Assembly: GCF_014648035.1 (NCBI RefSeq)
Contig: NZ_BMQI01000033.1
Coordinates: 1-53,005, forward strand
DNA from: Shewanella algicola
GTDB taxonomy: Bacteria; Pseudomonadota; Gammaproteobacteria; Enterobacterales; Shewanellaceae
Direction: 5' to 3'
Length of the DNA: 53,005 nt
The first letter of the stretch is position 1, and each line of letters begins with the position of its first letter. The notes beneath the pieces were generated by a model that saw only the letters and a list, made by a program, of their open reading frames with translations, was not told the DNA's origin and searched no databases. Shown here one piece after another: positions 16,796 through 26,644 of the stretch. The position numbers and the translations under genes were made by a program.

Positions 16796-17479
16796 ATGAT
16801 CCAATTTGAGCAGGTGAGTAAAATTTATCCAGGCGGCCAAAAAGCGCTTATGGATGTCAATTTTCATCTTAGACAAGGTGAAATGGCGTTTTTAACCGGC
16901 CATTCTGGCGCGGGTAAAAGTACCTTGCTCAAATTGATCACGGTTATCGAACGTGCAACTGCAGGTAAAGTATCGATTAATGGCCACAACATCGCCAATG
17001 TTGGCCCTAAGCATGTGCCTTATTTACGTCGCAATATCGGAATGATTTTCCAAAACCATCATCTATTGATGGATAAGAGCGTGTTTGACAACATTGCTTT
17101 ACCTTTGGTTATCGAGGGTTTTTCTCATGGTGAAATTCGTAAGCGTGTTGCGGGTGCCCTCGATATGGTGGGTTTATATGGCAAAGAGCGTCACCTGCCG
17201 ATTATGTTATCAGGTGGTGAGCAGCAACGTGTCGGGATTGCCCGCGCGATTGTGAATAAGCCGCCATTACTGTTAGCCGATGAGCCAACAGGTAACTTAG
17301 ACCCTAAATTGTCGATGGACATTTTGCGTTTGTTTGAAACCTTTAACGACTCAGGCACTAGCGTGTTAATCGCCACCCATGATTTAGGCTTAATCGCCCG
17401 AATGAAATACCGTACCTTTACCTTGCGTCAAGGCAGAATGCTTGGCGGCGAAAGCACAGACAGGGAAGTAATGCGATGA
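16796..17479 (+). CDS. ftsE: Cell division ATP-binding protein FtsE
   Basis: A 227-residue ABC ATPase which with FtsX forms the divisome complex that activates periplasmic peptidoglycan hydrolases through EnvC-type partners. Walker A (GHSGAGKST), signature (LSGGEQQRVGIARA), Walker B (LLLADEPTGNLD) and the switch His (ATHD) are all present. It begins 3 bases after the ftsY stop and overlaps ftsX by 4 bases (ATGA). Confidence 0.97.
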   Translation: MIQFEQVSKIYPGGQKALMDVNFHLRQGEMAFLTGHSGAGKSTLLKLITVIERATAGKVSINGHNIANVGPKHVPYLRRNIGMIFQNHHLLMDKSVFDNIALPLVIEGFSHGEIRKRVAGALDMVGLYGKERHLPIMLSGGEQQRVGIARAIVNKPPLLLADEPTGNLDPKLSMDILRLFETFNDSGTSVLIATHDLGLIARMKYRTFTLRQGRMLGGESTDREVMR

Positions 17480-18441
17480 GTAAAAAGCCCAATATTACCC
17501 AAAGCAAGCTGCCACTGAGCGGGCGTATCGTGATGTTCTTTATTCGACATGTTCAGCAAGGTATGTCGAGTATGGGGGAGTTGTGGCGTAGCCCAGTATC
17601 ATCAATTATGACCATGGCTGTGCTCGGCGTGAGCTTAAGCTTGCCTGCGGCATTGCAGGTGCTGGTTAAAAATGCTGAAAATGTTACTCAATCGTGGAAC
17701 AACGCGGCTGAAATTTCTTTATTTATCAACACTGGTCGCAGTGAGCAATCGATTCAAAGTTTATTGTCGCGGATTAAAGCCTTTAGAGAAGTTGAGACCG
17801 TGAGCTATATTAGCCGCGACCAGGCGTTAGAAGAGTTTCAGCGTTTATCTGGATTTGGTGAGGCGCTGTCGTACCTTGACGATAACCCTTTACCTGCGGT
17901 TGTGACCGTGACGCCATCGGTAAAATATTCAAGCCCAACCGGTGCGCGTGAATTACTCGCCAAATTAGAACGTGAGCCCGAAGTAAACTTTGGCAGACTC
18001 GATATCGAGTGGCTAGAACGTTTACAAGCTCTGCTTAAGTTGCTCGAAAAAACCGTATTGGCTATCGCAGCGTTATTAGTGTTAGCCGTAGTGCTGGTGA
18101 TTGGTAACACCATCCGCTTAGCCATTATGAACCGCCGCACCGAAATCGAAGTGATGAAGTTGGTGGGCGCAACCGAAGCGTTTATTCAACGGCCTTTTTT
18201 GTATACTGGCATTTGGTACGGAGTGATTGGCGGTATTTTAGCCTGGCTTATTATTAATGTATTAGTGTGGTATCTCGATGGTGCGTTGGCGGAATTATTA
18301 GGATTGTATGGCAGTCAATTGACCATTCAATCATTAACCTTTGCAGAGCTTATTAAGCTGGTGTTATTGGCTTCATTTTTAGGTTGGCTAGGCTCATATT
18401 TATCCGTGCGGCAACACTTACGTAATATTGAACCCTCATAA
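17476..18441 (+). CDS. ftsX: Cell division protein FtsX
   Basis: A 321-residue inner-membrane protein and partner of FtsE. One helix near residues 45-65 is followed by a periplasmic domain (about 70-190) and three further helices, the standard FtsX topology. The motif AIMNRRTEIEVMKLVGAT between helices 2 and 3 is typical. The ATG overlaps the ftsE stop (ATGA), giving translational coupling. Confidence 0.95.
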   Translation: MSKKPNITQSKLPLSGRIVMFFIRHVQQGMSSMGELWRSPVSSIMTMAVLGVSLSLPAALQVLVKNAENVTQSWNNAAEISLFINTGRSEQSIQSLLSRIKAFREVETVSYISRDQALEEFQRLSGFGEALSYLDDNPLPAVVTVTPSVKYSSPTGARELLAKLEREPEVNFGRLDIEWLERLQALLKLLEKTVLAIAALLVLAVVLVIGNTIRLAIMNRRTEIEVMKLVGATEAFIQRPFLYTGIWYGVIGGILAWLIINVLVWYLDGALAELLGLYGSQLTIQSLTFAELIKLVLLASFLGWLGSYLSVRQHLRNIEPS

Positions 18442-18541
18442 TTTGAGGAATATAATAGTATTAGTGAGTCTATTAATGAACGATTGTTCACTTGCAATAT
18501 GACTGGCTAGCGGTGAAAATATTAATCGAGCTGAAGCTGAT

Positions 18542-18570
18542 TTGACATATGATGTCATATAGTTGATAGT
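18542..18570 (+). promoter_or_regulatory. Probable sigma-70 promoter of rpoH
   Basis: TTGACA (18542-18547), a 17-base spacer and GATAGT (18565-18570, 4/6 to TATAAT) lie 100 bases before the rpoH ATG in the 228-base ftsX-rpoH gap. The -35 overlaps a palindrome TGACAT-ATG-ATGTCA. The leader also contains a possible hairpin ATGAACC-ATT-GGGTTTCAT near the start. Confidence 0.55.
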
Positions 18571-18669
18571 TCATCAGCTAAATCGAGTCTATAAGTAGAT
18601 GAACCATTGGGTTTCATAAAGCGTATTTAGCAAACTGAAGTAAATTTTTTGAATGTAGTAGGAGAGCGA

Positions 18670-19527
18670 ATGACTTATCAAACGCAATCAATGGCACTGA
18701 CTGTCCCTAGAGGCAGTAGTAGTTTAGAAGCGTACATCCAATCGGTGACTAGCATTGATATGCTAGACGCGGATACCGAGTACGATATTGCCAAGCGTTT
18801 ACAAGAAACAGGCGATCTACAAGCTGCAAAGCAATTAATTATGTCGCACCTTCGTTTCGTGGTTCATGTTGCTAAAGGTTATTCTGGCTATGGTTTACCT
18901 CAAGCCGACCTTATTCAAGAAGGCAACATTGGTTTGATGAAAGCGGTAAAACGTTTTGATCCCGACGTAGGTGTTCGCTTAGTCTCATTTGCAGTACATT
19001 GGATTAAAGCCGAAATTCATGAATACGTGCTAAAAAACTGGCGTATCGTAAAAGTTGCCACCACTAAAGCTCAGCGTAAGCTGTTCTTTAATATTCGCAA
19101 ATCTAAAAAGCGTTTAGGCTGGTTTAGTGACGCTGAAGTGACTATGGTTGCTGAAAACCTTGGTGTGTCCAAGGCGGATGTGACTGAAATGGAGTCACGC
19201 ATGGCCGCGCAAGATCCTGCTTTTGATCTTACCAACGACAGCGATGACGATAACCACGATTTTGCTCCTGCATTGTATTTAGAAGATCATTCTTCAGATT
19301 TAGCTGAGCAGGTTGAAAACGACAACTGGGAAGCCGATTCGCAAGCGCGTTTATTATCTGCAATTAAAACCTTAGATGAGCGCAGCCAGCATATTCTTCG
19401 TGCTCGTTGGTTAGATGATAATAAAACCACGCTACAAGAACTCGCGTCAGCTTACCAAGTGTCAGCAGAACGTATCAGGCAGTTAGAAAAAAATGCCATG
19501 AACAAGCTTAAAGCGTGTATGGAATAA
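18670..19527 (+). CDS. rpoH: RNA polymerase sigma-32 factor RpoH
   Basis: A 285-residue heat-shock sigma factor (E. coli 284). Region 2 shows [18 protein letters not shown] and [20 protein letters not shown]. The RpoH box [17 protein letters not shown], specific to sigma-32, is intact, and region 4 carries the [24 protein letters not shown]. The ATG at 18670 was chosen because AGGAG lies 5 bases upstream; the open frame begins seven codons earlier. It follows ftsX, as in E. coli, with its own promoter and a terminator. Confidence 0.97.
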   Translation: MTYQTQSMALTVPRGSSSLEAYIQSVTSIDMLDADTEYDIAKRLQETGDLQAAKQLIMSHLRFVVHVAKGYSGYGLPQADLIQEGNIGLMKAVKRFDPDVGVRLVSFAVHWIKAEIHEYVLKNWRIVKVATTKAQRKLFFNIRKSKKRLGWFSDAEVTMVAENLGVSKADVTEMESRMAAQDPAFDLTNDSDDDNHDFAPALYLEDHSSDLAEQVENDNWEADSQARLLSAIKTLDERSQHILRARWLDDNKTTLQELASAYQVSAERIRQLEKNAMNKLKACME

Positions 19528-19551
19528 TCTTTACCCTTACGCTTTTTAAAC

Positions 19552-19579
19552 AAAAAAACCTGCAGCGGCAGGTTTTTTT
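19552..19579. terminator. Bidirectional terminator between rpoH and menE
   Basis: AAAAAAACCTGC - AGCG - GCAGGTTTTTTT is a 12-bp stem with a 4-base loop and T runs on both strands. It can end rpoH transcription and the convergent men operon. Confidence 0.92.
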
Positions 19580-19611
19580 GTTTTTAGCATTAGCAGTAAA
19601 ATCATTTCATT

Positions 19612-21012
19612 CTACGGCTGTTGCACAGCTGCAATAATCAATTTTCTGGGTGCTTTAATGCCGCTCGATATGACCTGTTTAGGCCAATTAAAATACTGTC
19701 TTGGACGCAAAAAACGCGCTAACTTTTGCTCTATTAACTCACTCAATTGCGCATTGATTTGTTCTGTATTGGGTTCATCAACATAGTCGATAATTGCTGC
19801 GGGTAAGTGTCCAAAAACGGGATCGGGCATGGCAAATACAATGGCTTGAGCCACGTTAGGGTGTGTCATCAGCACGGCTTCAAGTTGTTCTGGATGAACA
19901 TTTTCGCCGCCACAAATAAACATATTATCTGCACGACCTAAAATCATCAACTGGCCTTTGGCATTAAGCTGACCTTTGTCTTGAGTGCAAAACCAGCCCT
20001 GCTCATCAACTGGCAATGAAATACCTTGGGGGGTTAGGTACCCTAAAAATAAACATTCCCCTTTAACCCAAATAATCCCGTCGACTAACTTGAGCTGTCG
20101 AGCCGGCAAAGGGCGCCCATGATGACCTGTGAGGTTTGCTTTTGCCGTGGTGATTTGCGAGCTCATTTCGGTCATGCCATAACTGGTATAAGCATTAATA
20201 TTGAGTGCGTTTAGGCTGTCAATGAGTTGCGGCTCTATCATGCCACCGCCTAATAATAACGCCTTAACTTGGGTTAGTGCCTTGGGCTGTTGAGTTAAAA
20301 TTTGCAAAGCCTGGGTTGGCACTAATGACACATGGCTAATGGTACTTTGTTGTAGTTGCTCAGCTAATGAAATGGCCGTATTGCGTAATACGATGCGTGC
20401 ACCGGCTAGAGCACATCGATGTAATATCGCTAAGCCGCCAATATGAAATAATGGCAAAGATAACAGCCAGCTATCATTCATTTTTAGTGGAATATAGCTG
20501 GCGGATCCTTGTGCGCTGGCCATGTGGTTCAGTAAGCAATGCACAGCCGCTTTAGGTGTGCCGCTAGAGCCTGAGGTCAAAATAATATTAGACGCAATAT
20601 GAGGCGATACTTTAACGGCAGTCGATGATGGATTCGCTTGTATGCAAAGAGACACGCTTAAGTAATGTGCGACAGTAATTTCAGTTAACCGGCCGGGGTT
20701 GTCTGTCCATAACCAGGTGACCTGATATGTTTCAATAAGCTGATTAATTTGTTGGTTAGACAACCTAGGAGACAAAGGTAAAAATACCCAACCAGCATCA
20801 ATACAAGCCCAGTACAGGCAAATCATTTCTAAGTTGTTTTGCGATAAACAACCGACTATATCACCACGTTGCAGCCCTTGCGTTTGTAGCGACATGGCTA
20901 AGTTGTTAACCATTGCGCTTAGGGTTGAGTAGCTGTATGTATCCTGGCCATCTTCAATGGCAATCGCAGCCGGGGTCGTTAAGGCGGTTTGATGTAATGG
21001 TGAGATCATCAT
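19612..21012 (-). CDS. menE: 2-succinylbenzoate-CoA ligase MenE
   Basis: A 466-residue ANL-superfamily adenylating enzyme that converts o-succinylbenzoate to its CoA thioester in menaquinone synthesis. The AMP-binding P-loop (ILTSGSSGTPKAAVH), the TSYGMTEMSS motif and the C-terminal hinge GRADNMFICGGENVHPEQLE are visible; the C-terminal Lys lies in the GIKAPRK region. The start ATGATGA overlaps the menC stop. Last gene of menD-menH-menC-menE. Confidence 0.95.
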   Translation of the reverse strand: MMISPLHQTALTTPAAIAIEDGQDTYSYSTLSAMVNNLAMSLQTQGLQRGDIVGCLSQNNLEMICLYWACIDAGWVFLPLSPRLSNQQINQLIETYQVTWLWTDNPGRLTEITVAHYLSVSLCIQANPSSTAVKVSPHIASNIILTSGSSGTPKAAVHCLLNHMASAQGSASYIPLKMNDSWLLSLPLFHIGGLAILHRCALAGARIVLRNTAISLAEQLQQSTISHVSLVPTQALQILTQQPKALTQVKALLLGGGMIEPQLIDSLNALNINAYTSYGMTEMSSQITTAKANLTGHHGRPLPARQLKLVDGIIWVKGECLFLGYLTPQGISLPVDEQGWFCTQDKGQLNAKGQLMILGRADNMFICGGENVHPEQLEAVLMTHPNVAQAIVFAMPDPVFGHLPAAIIDYVDEPNTEQINAQLSELIEQKLARFLRPRQYFNWPKQVISSGIKAPRKLIIAAVQQP

Positions 21013-22115
21013 AAAGAGTTTGTAGCCTTATTTTCTTCACCCGCATGAATAATTAACGACAGGGCGCGTTGGTTGAGTTGGGTTGAAGTCGGTGTAGTGA
21101 GCTGTAATGTTTGCCTAAATGCACTTAAGGTATCGAGTCCTGGCGTTTCGTTAGGCGTTAAGGCCTGGCTAACAAGCCGTAAATCATTAATACCGATATC
21201 GGACTCTAAACTTGAGCTTAAAATGCAGCGTACGCCATTACTGTGGGCGGATTCGATCATGCGCTGTAAACCCGCAAGCGAGCCGAGCAGCATTGGCTTA
21301 ATGATGAGCGCGCCAATTCCGGGCTGTTGCTTTATCGCATTAACAACATCAAATGCAGGTGAGTTTAGTGACTCATCTAAGGCATAGCGTAAACCGAGTT
21401 GCAGATAAACTTCAGGGTTATCAGCAGGGTTAATGCAAGGCTCTTCAATGTATTCTATTTTGTCTTTGGGTAAACACGCCAAAAAGTCGATAGCTTGCTC
21501 GAGGCTAAAACCTCGATTGGCATCAAGTCGCAAACTCACCTGGGGCGCAAGTTCGAATACCCTATAAATAAAGGCAATTTCTTGTTCCATTGTGGTTTGT
21601 GCCACTTTGACCTTTACGCTATTTATGGTGCCATTTTGCAACAGTTTAGCCTGCAGTTGTTGCTCACTCATGCCGACATAAACCAGTGGTACTGTTGCCG
21701 ACTGATTGTGTGGATTATCAATTCTACAGGGCAAGTGGTGAGTGATTTTTGCATGCAATAAACTCAACCCAAATGCGACAGAGGGCAAAGGTGATGTGGC
21801 GGCTAAAGCAGTTAACTCATTAGGTGACTTATTAATAAGTAACGCTGCGCTATGTGATAAAGAGGCAATGACATCATCGAGTGACTCTTGGCTAAAGCCT
21901 TCAATGGGCAAGCCTTCAGTATCAATGCCAGATAACGGCGATATTTCAACCCAAGCTTGTTGTTTATGTTGTTGCTCATCGGTCAGGGTGACGACGATCA
22001 ATGCACCTTTGCGGTGATCTATACGTTGTTTAGCCACAGGCAAGGTCGGGTTGAGCGATATATGGTATCGATACAAAGAGACAGCGCTAATGGTTAACTC
22101 ATCGACAGGCTGCAT
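21009..22115 (-). CDS. menC: o-Succinylbenzoate synthase MenC
   Basis: A 368-residue enolase-superfamily enzyme that dehydrates SHCHC to o-succinylbenzoate. The KVKV lysine motif (SVKVKVAQ), RLDANRGF, the IEEPC metal-ligand strand, the ALDES loop and the second lysine (IIKPMLLGS) are in the expected order. Length is somewhat over the E. coli 320. The frame could start at a GTG one codon earlier, but AGGAGG is correctly spaced only for the ATG at 22115. That Shine-Dalgarno overlaps the menH stop, suggesting coupling. Confidence 0.94.
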   Translation of the reverse strand: MQPVDELTISAVSLYRYHISLNPTLPVAKQRIDHRKGALIVVTLTDEQQHKQQAWVEISPLSGIDTEGLPIEGFSQESLDDVIASLSHSAALLINKSPNELTALAATSPLPSVAFGLSLLHAKITHHLPCRIDNPHNQSATVPLVYVGMSEQQLQAKLLQNGTINSVKVKVAQTTMEQEIAFIYRVFELAPQVSLRLDANRGFSLEQAIDFLACLPKDKIEYIEEPCINPADNPEVYLQLGLRYALDESLNSPAFDVVNAIKQQPGIGALIIKPMLLGSLAGLQRMIESAHSNGVRCILSSSLESDIGINDLRLVSQALTPNETPGLDTLSAFRQTLQLTTPTSTQLNQRALSLIIHAGEENKATNSL

Positions 22116-22123
22116 CACGCCTC

Positions 22124-22915
22124 CTAAGCTGGATGGGATGGATTAAGTAAAGTCAGTAATGTGTCGTTAAATAATTCAGGGTGAAGGCTATGTATATTGT
22201 GTCCTGCAGCAGCTAGCGGTTGCAGTTGTAATTGATCTTTACCATTTTCAACCTGCCAATCTTTAGCCAACTGAGCAAATTTAGTGTCATCCATGCCATA
22301 CAGGTAATAACACGGACATGACAGTAGGCTCAATACGGCTCTGCAGTCTTGTTGCAGGCTAAGTGAAGTGGCTAGATAGCAGTTGCTCAGGCGCTCGGGG
22401 TCGTTATGACTGCGTAAATTGATTAACTGCTGTTTTTGTTGCTTGTTAAGGTCGTTAAATACCGCCTGTTGATACCACAACGACAAAAAGGCTGTTATGG
22501 GTAACTGTTGTAGCTTTTTAGCCCATAAGCCATCGCTTTTGGCGCGTGCATCACGTTGAGTGTTATCGGTTAACCCCGGATGGGCAGATTCTAGGGTTAA
22601 GCTCAGCAAAGAGTCAGGAAAATCTTTAGCAATATGCAATGCAATGCGACCGCCCAATGAATACCCAAGTAAATGAAACTGTTTAATGCCAAGTCCGCTA
22701 ACTTTAGCCACGATATGCGCGGCAACTTGGCTAAATCCGGGGGAGTCTAATACCAAGCGGTTAGCGCCATGGCCGGGTAAGTCGATGCAGATACAATGAA
22801 AGTATTGGCTTAGATGTGGCATTAAAATAGACCAGTCGTCTTTGCTACCCAAAAAGCCATGCAACATCACTAGTGCGGGTAAATTGGGGTGGCCAAAACG
22901 ACGGATAATGACCAT
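22124..22915 (-). CDS. menH: SHCHC synthase MenH (alpha/beta hydrolase)
   Basis: A protein of about 263 residues that eliminates pyruvate from SEPHCHC to give SHCHC. It has the oxyanion region LHGFLGSKDDW, the nucleophile elbow GYSLGGR, a late Asp (YGMDDTKF) and the catalytic His (AAGHNIHS). An in-frame ATG exists at 22933, but the ATG at 22915 overlaps the menD stop by one base and aligns with the start of E. coli MenH relative to the HGF motif, so I prefer it. Confidence 0.92.
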   Translation of the reverse strand: MVIIRRFGHPNLPALVMLHGFLGSKDDWSILMPHLSQYFHCICIDLPGHGANRLVLDSPGFSQVAAHIVAKVSGLGIKQFHLLGYSLGGRIALHIAKDFPDSLLSLTLESAHPGLTDNTQRDARAKSDGLWAKKLQQLPITAFLSLWYQQAVFNDLNKQQKQQLINLRSHNDPERLSNCYLATSLSLQQDCRAVLSLLSCPCYYLYGMDDTKFAQLAKDWQVENGKDQLQLQPLAAAGHNIHSLHPELFNDTLLTLLNPSHPA

Positions 22916-24654
22916 TAGTGTTGTTTCACCCATTGGTTAATTTGCGCAATTTGATCGCTGGCTTGATTCGGTGCAACATTGACCTCGATAACTGATGCAC
23001 AGTTAAACTCAAATGCCTCTTGATACGCTTGTTGGAACGATTCAATGTCGTCGACTTGCCGATAAGCTAAGCCAAACATTGCTGCACCATAACCAAATTC
23101 TAGTCCATGGCTTAAGCGATAAAAGTCGTTGCGCAAGTTTTCGTTGGGCACAGGCAATAAGTTAAAAATATTACCGCCATCATTGTTGATAATGACTAGC
23201 ACAAATGAGCAAGTCATCTGTTTGAGCAGTGCCATTGAGTTAAGGTCATGCAAACAAGATAAATCACCAATAATCAATGTGGTTGGCGTTAGTTTGTCAG
23301 CGGCTACCCCACATGCCGTGGCTATAAGACCATCAATACCAGAGGCGCCGCGATTGGTGTAAATAGCAGGCGTATTGGTCGCAATAGGGGCATACATATC
23401 GTAAAGCCTAATGGGTAAGCTATTGCCAATAAATAAGGTATGTTGATCGGTTTGGCTTGCTGCAATGGCTCTAACCACCTGAGCCTCACCAAAGCTGGTG
23501 TTGTCAATTTGCTGCTTAAGGAGTGATTCTAAAGACTCATTATATGGCAATAATTGCAGTGCCCAATTGGCGTCTGACGAACGCGGCCAAGCCAATTGAC
23601 AGAGTGCTTGCACACTGGTTTGCCATACTTGTTTATGTTGATGGGTTGGATCTAAACGGTCGCTGTGGCTTAACAATTGCCAGTAGCTGTGCCAATGTTG
23701 TTGGGCTAAATACTGGATCAGACGTTTTGAAATAAAACGACCACCAAACACTAATACTCGCTCAGCTTGTTCGAGTAACTTACTGGCTTTGGTATTTAGC
23801 AATAATTGATCAATATGACCTATAACCCCAGGGTGCTGGCGTAATTGTGATTGCGCATCAACAACAACTGGCCAACCGAGTTTTTGTGCCAATGCAACAA
23901 TAAGCTGCGGGCTATCTGCAGGTGATAATGTTCCCACAACAATCACCCCTTTGCCGTGCACAAAGCGCATTAAAGTGTCTGTGGTGGGTAACTCTGAACC
24001 GTTAAGCGCAGCATAACGAGTTAAGGGTTTATTATTGTCAAACCATGCATTCAGCGGCGCTAAGTAAGTGGTTGTAGTGACACTGGCGGTTTTTTTAACA
24101 TGGGCCAATGTGACTAGCTCACTTGGGTACAACGGCTCACGATACATACAGTTGATATGCACCGGTTGATGCTGATTGGCGATTGCATGGTCTATGGTGG
24201 TTAATAAAGCATTAGCAGGGTAAGCGTTATCTGGTGTCGGTAAATTCAATTGTTTGGCGTAGCCTGCAAAAATAGCAGGCTGCACAATAGCCTGGTTTGC
24301 TCCGCAATCAATTAACTCATTGGGGCGATCACCTGACAATATGATTAAAGGCACATGGGTGAGCCAAGCTTCTACTATTGCAGGATATAAGTTTGCTACC
24401 GCAGTACCCGAGGTGGTGATGATAGCAACAGGGGCATTATCGGCCTTAGCAAGCCCAAGCGCCATAAAGCCTAAACCGCGTTCGTCAAAATGAATATGAC
24501 GAGTTAACTTAGTTTGGCTGGCGGCGGCTAAAGTCAACGGCGTTGAACGAGACCCTGGTGCCATGCACACATGTTTAACGCCTAAACGCGCGAGCTCTTC
24601 GAGGATTAATTGGCCCCATAATAAATTCATATCAGCGCTAGTTTGTTGTTGCAT
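22915..24654 (-). CDS. menD: SEPHCHC synthase MenD
   Basis: A 579-residue thiamine-diphosphate enzyme that adds the succinic-semialdehyde unit from 2-oxoglutarate to isochorismate, the first committed step of menaquinone synthesis. Visible are [51 protein letters not shown] (here [10 protein letters not shown]) and the ThDP motif [10 protein letters not shown]...NNDGG. Heads the menDHCE operon. The isochorismate synthase (menF), menB and menA are not in the window. Its product, menaquinone, feeds CymA. Confidence 0.96.
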   Translation of the reverse strand: MQQQTSADMNLLWGQLILEELARLGVKHVCMAPGSRSTPLTLAAASQTKLTRHIHFDERGLGFMALGLAKADNAPVAIITTSGTAVANLYPAIVEAWLTHVPLIILSGDRPNELIDCGANQAIVQPAIFAGYAKQLNLPTPDNAYPANALLTTIDHAIANQHQPVHINCMYREPLYPSELVTLAHVKKTASVTTTTYLAPLNAWFDNNKPLTRYAALNGSELPTTDTLMRFVHGKGVIVVGTLSPADSPQLIVALAQKLGWPVVVDAQSQLRQHPGVIGHIDQLLLNTKASKLLEQAERVLVFGGRFISKRLIQYLAQQHWHSYWQLLSHSDRLDPTHQHKQVWQTSVQALCQLAWPRSSDANWALQLLPYNESLESLLKQQIDNTSFGEAQVVRAIAASQTDQHTLFIGNSLPIRLYDMYAPIATNTPAIYTNRGASGIDGLIATACGVAADKLTPTTLIIGDLSCLHDLNSMALLKQMTCSFVLVIINNDGGNIFNLLPVPNENLRNDFYRLSHGLEFGYGAAMFGLAYRQVDDIESFQQAYQEAFEFNCASVIEVNVAPNQASDQIAQINQWVKQH

Positions 24655-24762
24655 ATTGACTCATATAGAAGAAAATTTACGATTATAAGTGTAACGCCAA
24701 GTGTGCTTGATTTGTAAGAATTAACGCAGTCTTTTATGGGAAATCTCACACAGCGAACATTG

Positions 24763-25227
24763 TTAAGCTTGATTATTAATCCACTCGCTCAGCACAACAT
24801 GGGTTTTGATTTTAATGATGTCAGCTTGTGCATCAATAAATTCACGAATTTCATGTAATCGTTGCATTGAATTGGCATGAACATAAACCAGTAAATCCAT
24901 ATTGCCAGTGATGCCCTGGCAGGTTATGACCTCAGGAATAGTGGTAAAAATGTGAATCACTTCTGCGCAGCGAGCACAACGATGTTGAATTTCAAAGTAG
25001 GCAGATACACCTTGTTTTTGCGATTCGCTGAGCAGCACCTGATAACCACGGATAACCCCAATCTGCTCAAGTTTTTTTATTCGTTCTGTTACTGCACTGC
25101 GTGACAAATTCACTTGTTCGGAAATGAACGAAATACTCTGTCGAGCATTGAGGCGTAATTCGCTTATAATCGCTTTATCAAATTTATCCAATGTCGGTAT
25201 TCCTGAGTAATCGTTGATATGAGTCAT
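24763..25227 (-). CDS. Lrp/AsnC-family transcriptional regulator
   Basis: A product of about 154 residues with an N-terminal winged HTH (LDKFDKAIISELRLNARQSISFISEQVNLSRSAVTERIKKLE) and a RAM effector domain (ISFS-type strand, GNMDLLVYVHANSM). An open frame extends to 25326, but that would leave almost no leader; MTHIND at 25227 gives the normal family length. No strong Shine-Dalgarno decides it, and 25251 (MYYRQ) is an alternative. Four Cys/His (HRCARCAEVIH) in the RAM domain are unusual. It diverges from a YjeH-type exporter, the arrangement expected of an amino-acid-responsive regulator of export. Confidence 0.85.
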   Translation of the reverse strand: MTHINDYSGIPTLDKFDKAIISELRLNARQSISFISEQVNLSRSAVTERIKKLEQIGVIRGYQVLLSESQKQGVSAYFEIQHRCARCAEVIHIFTTIPEVITCQGITGNMDLLVYVHANSMQRLHEIREFIDAQADIIKIKTHVVLSEWINNQA

Positions 25228-25363
25228 GCCGTCATATTGGCGGTAGTACATACTTTTTCTGTCATTTTGTCGGTTTTTAAGTGCAGTTCGCGCCGTTAAA
25301 CCCGCAGAATGTTGAATCAATACCATATATAATATCGCAATATATCACAGCAAGAATAACATT

Positions 25364-26638
25364 ATGAATCAGATAGCAGGAACAATTGGACGCTGGCAAG
25401 GCGCAGGGTTGATGGCCACCACATTGTTGGGCACCGGTGTGTTTATTTTACCGCAGATGACCATTGCGGTGGCTGATTCTGGAGCGCTTTTGGCCTGGTT
25501 TATTTTAACCTTGGCGATTATTCCGGTGGCGTTAGTGTTTGGCTTATTGGCGAGTCGCTTTCCTCATGCCGCAGGGCCAGCTTATTTTGTCGAAAAAGCT
25601 TTCGGTAGCACGGCGGGCAGAACCGTAGGGTTAATCTTTTTATTGGTGATCCCAATTGGCGCTCCAGCGGCTATTTTAATGACGCTTCAGTTTATGAATG
25701 CTTTGATACCATTGCATGACGGCTGGCAGTTAGTGGCAGAGCTGGTTGTGGTGTTATTGCTAATGGGCCTGAATGTACGTGGTATTCAAGTGTCAGCTAA
25801 GCTGCAATTTGCATTAACCTTAGCCATTGTAACTGTGGTGGCTTTGCTATTTGGTGCCAGCGGGCTTAACTCTGAGCAGCTTGAGTCATTTAATCAAGCC
25901 AGTCACCCGCAAATAGATACAGTAATGGTGGCACTGGGCATTGGTTTTTGGAGCTTTTTAGGCATAGAGGCGATGACGCATTTAGCCAGTGATTTTCGCC
26001 GTCCAGACAAAGACATGCTGCCCGCCATATTGATGGGCACAGTGCTCGTTGGGATCATTTACCTTGCCTGTACATTTTTACTGTTAATGGTGCCCACAGA
26101 CAAAACCGGCGTGGCGATGATAAGTGCGTTTGATTACCTACTCAGTGACAGCTTTTTGTATGGTTATGGTGCACAAGTGATTGGGATTTTAGGTATTGCC
26201 AGTGGCTTAGCGACCGTAAACGTCTACTCTGCAAGCGCTGCACGCTTATTGTGGAGCTTTAGTAAAGAAGGTATTTTGCCCAAATACTTTGTGAAGTTAA
26301 ATCGTCATGGTGTGCCGTTTAGAGCACTCTTTGGCATTCTTGGCAGTATGGCGGTGGTGATTGTACTCACCTTTTATTCTGGCCACGATTTAGAAAAGTT
26401 AATTGCTTGGAGTAATGGGGTTTTTGTGATTATTTATTTACTGGCCATGTTGTCGGCAGCAAAGTTACTCAGCAAGCGGTATTTACCGTTAGTGGCAACA
26501 GGTTGTGTATTTTGCATTGGAATAGGCATCGCCTTGGCCGAAAACATGCTGTATGTCATGGTATTGATTGCGGTTATTGCCCCTTTTATGTGGTGGCAAA
26601 AGGCACATTTACAACGTAAGCAATTACAAACGAGTTAG
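25364..26638 (+). CDS. yjeH: YjeH-type amino acid exporter (APC superfamily)
   Basis: A 424-residue inner-membrane protein with about 12 helices. The start GRWQGAGLMATTLLGTGVFILPQM and the blocks FWSFLGIEAMTHLASDFRRPDKD and VYSASAARLLWSFSKEG match E. coli YjeH, an exporter of methionine and branched-chain amino acids (418 residues). It is divergent from an Lrp-type regulator across a 136-base, AT-rich gap (ATATATAATATCGCAATATA near 25326) that could hold Lrp-like sites. Substrate is inferred from the family. Confidence 0.85.
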   Translation: MNQIAGTIGRWQGAGLMATTLLGTGVFILPQMTIAVADSGALLAWFILTLAIIPVALVFGLLASRFPHAAGPAYFVEKAFGSTAGRTVGLIFLLVIPIGAPAAILMTLQFMNALIPLHDGWQLVAELVVVLLLMGLNVRGIQVSAKLQFALTLAIVTVVALLFGASGLNSEQLESFNQASHPQIDTVMVALGIGFWSFLGIEAMTHLASDFRRPDKDMLPAILMGTVLVGIIYLACTFLLLMVPTDKTGVAMISAFDYLLSDSFLYGYGAQVIGILGIASGLATVNVYSASAARLLWSFSKEGILPKYFVKLNRHGVPFRALFGILGSMAVVIVLTFYSGHDLEKLIAWSNGVFVIIYLLAMLSAAKLLSKRYLPLVATGCVFCIGIGIALAENMLYVMVLIAVIAPFMWWQKAHLQRKQLQTS

Positions 26639-26644
26639 GGATTT

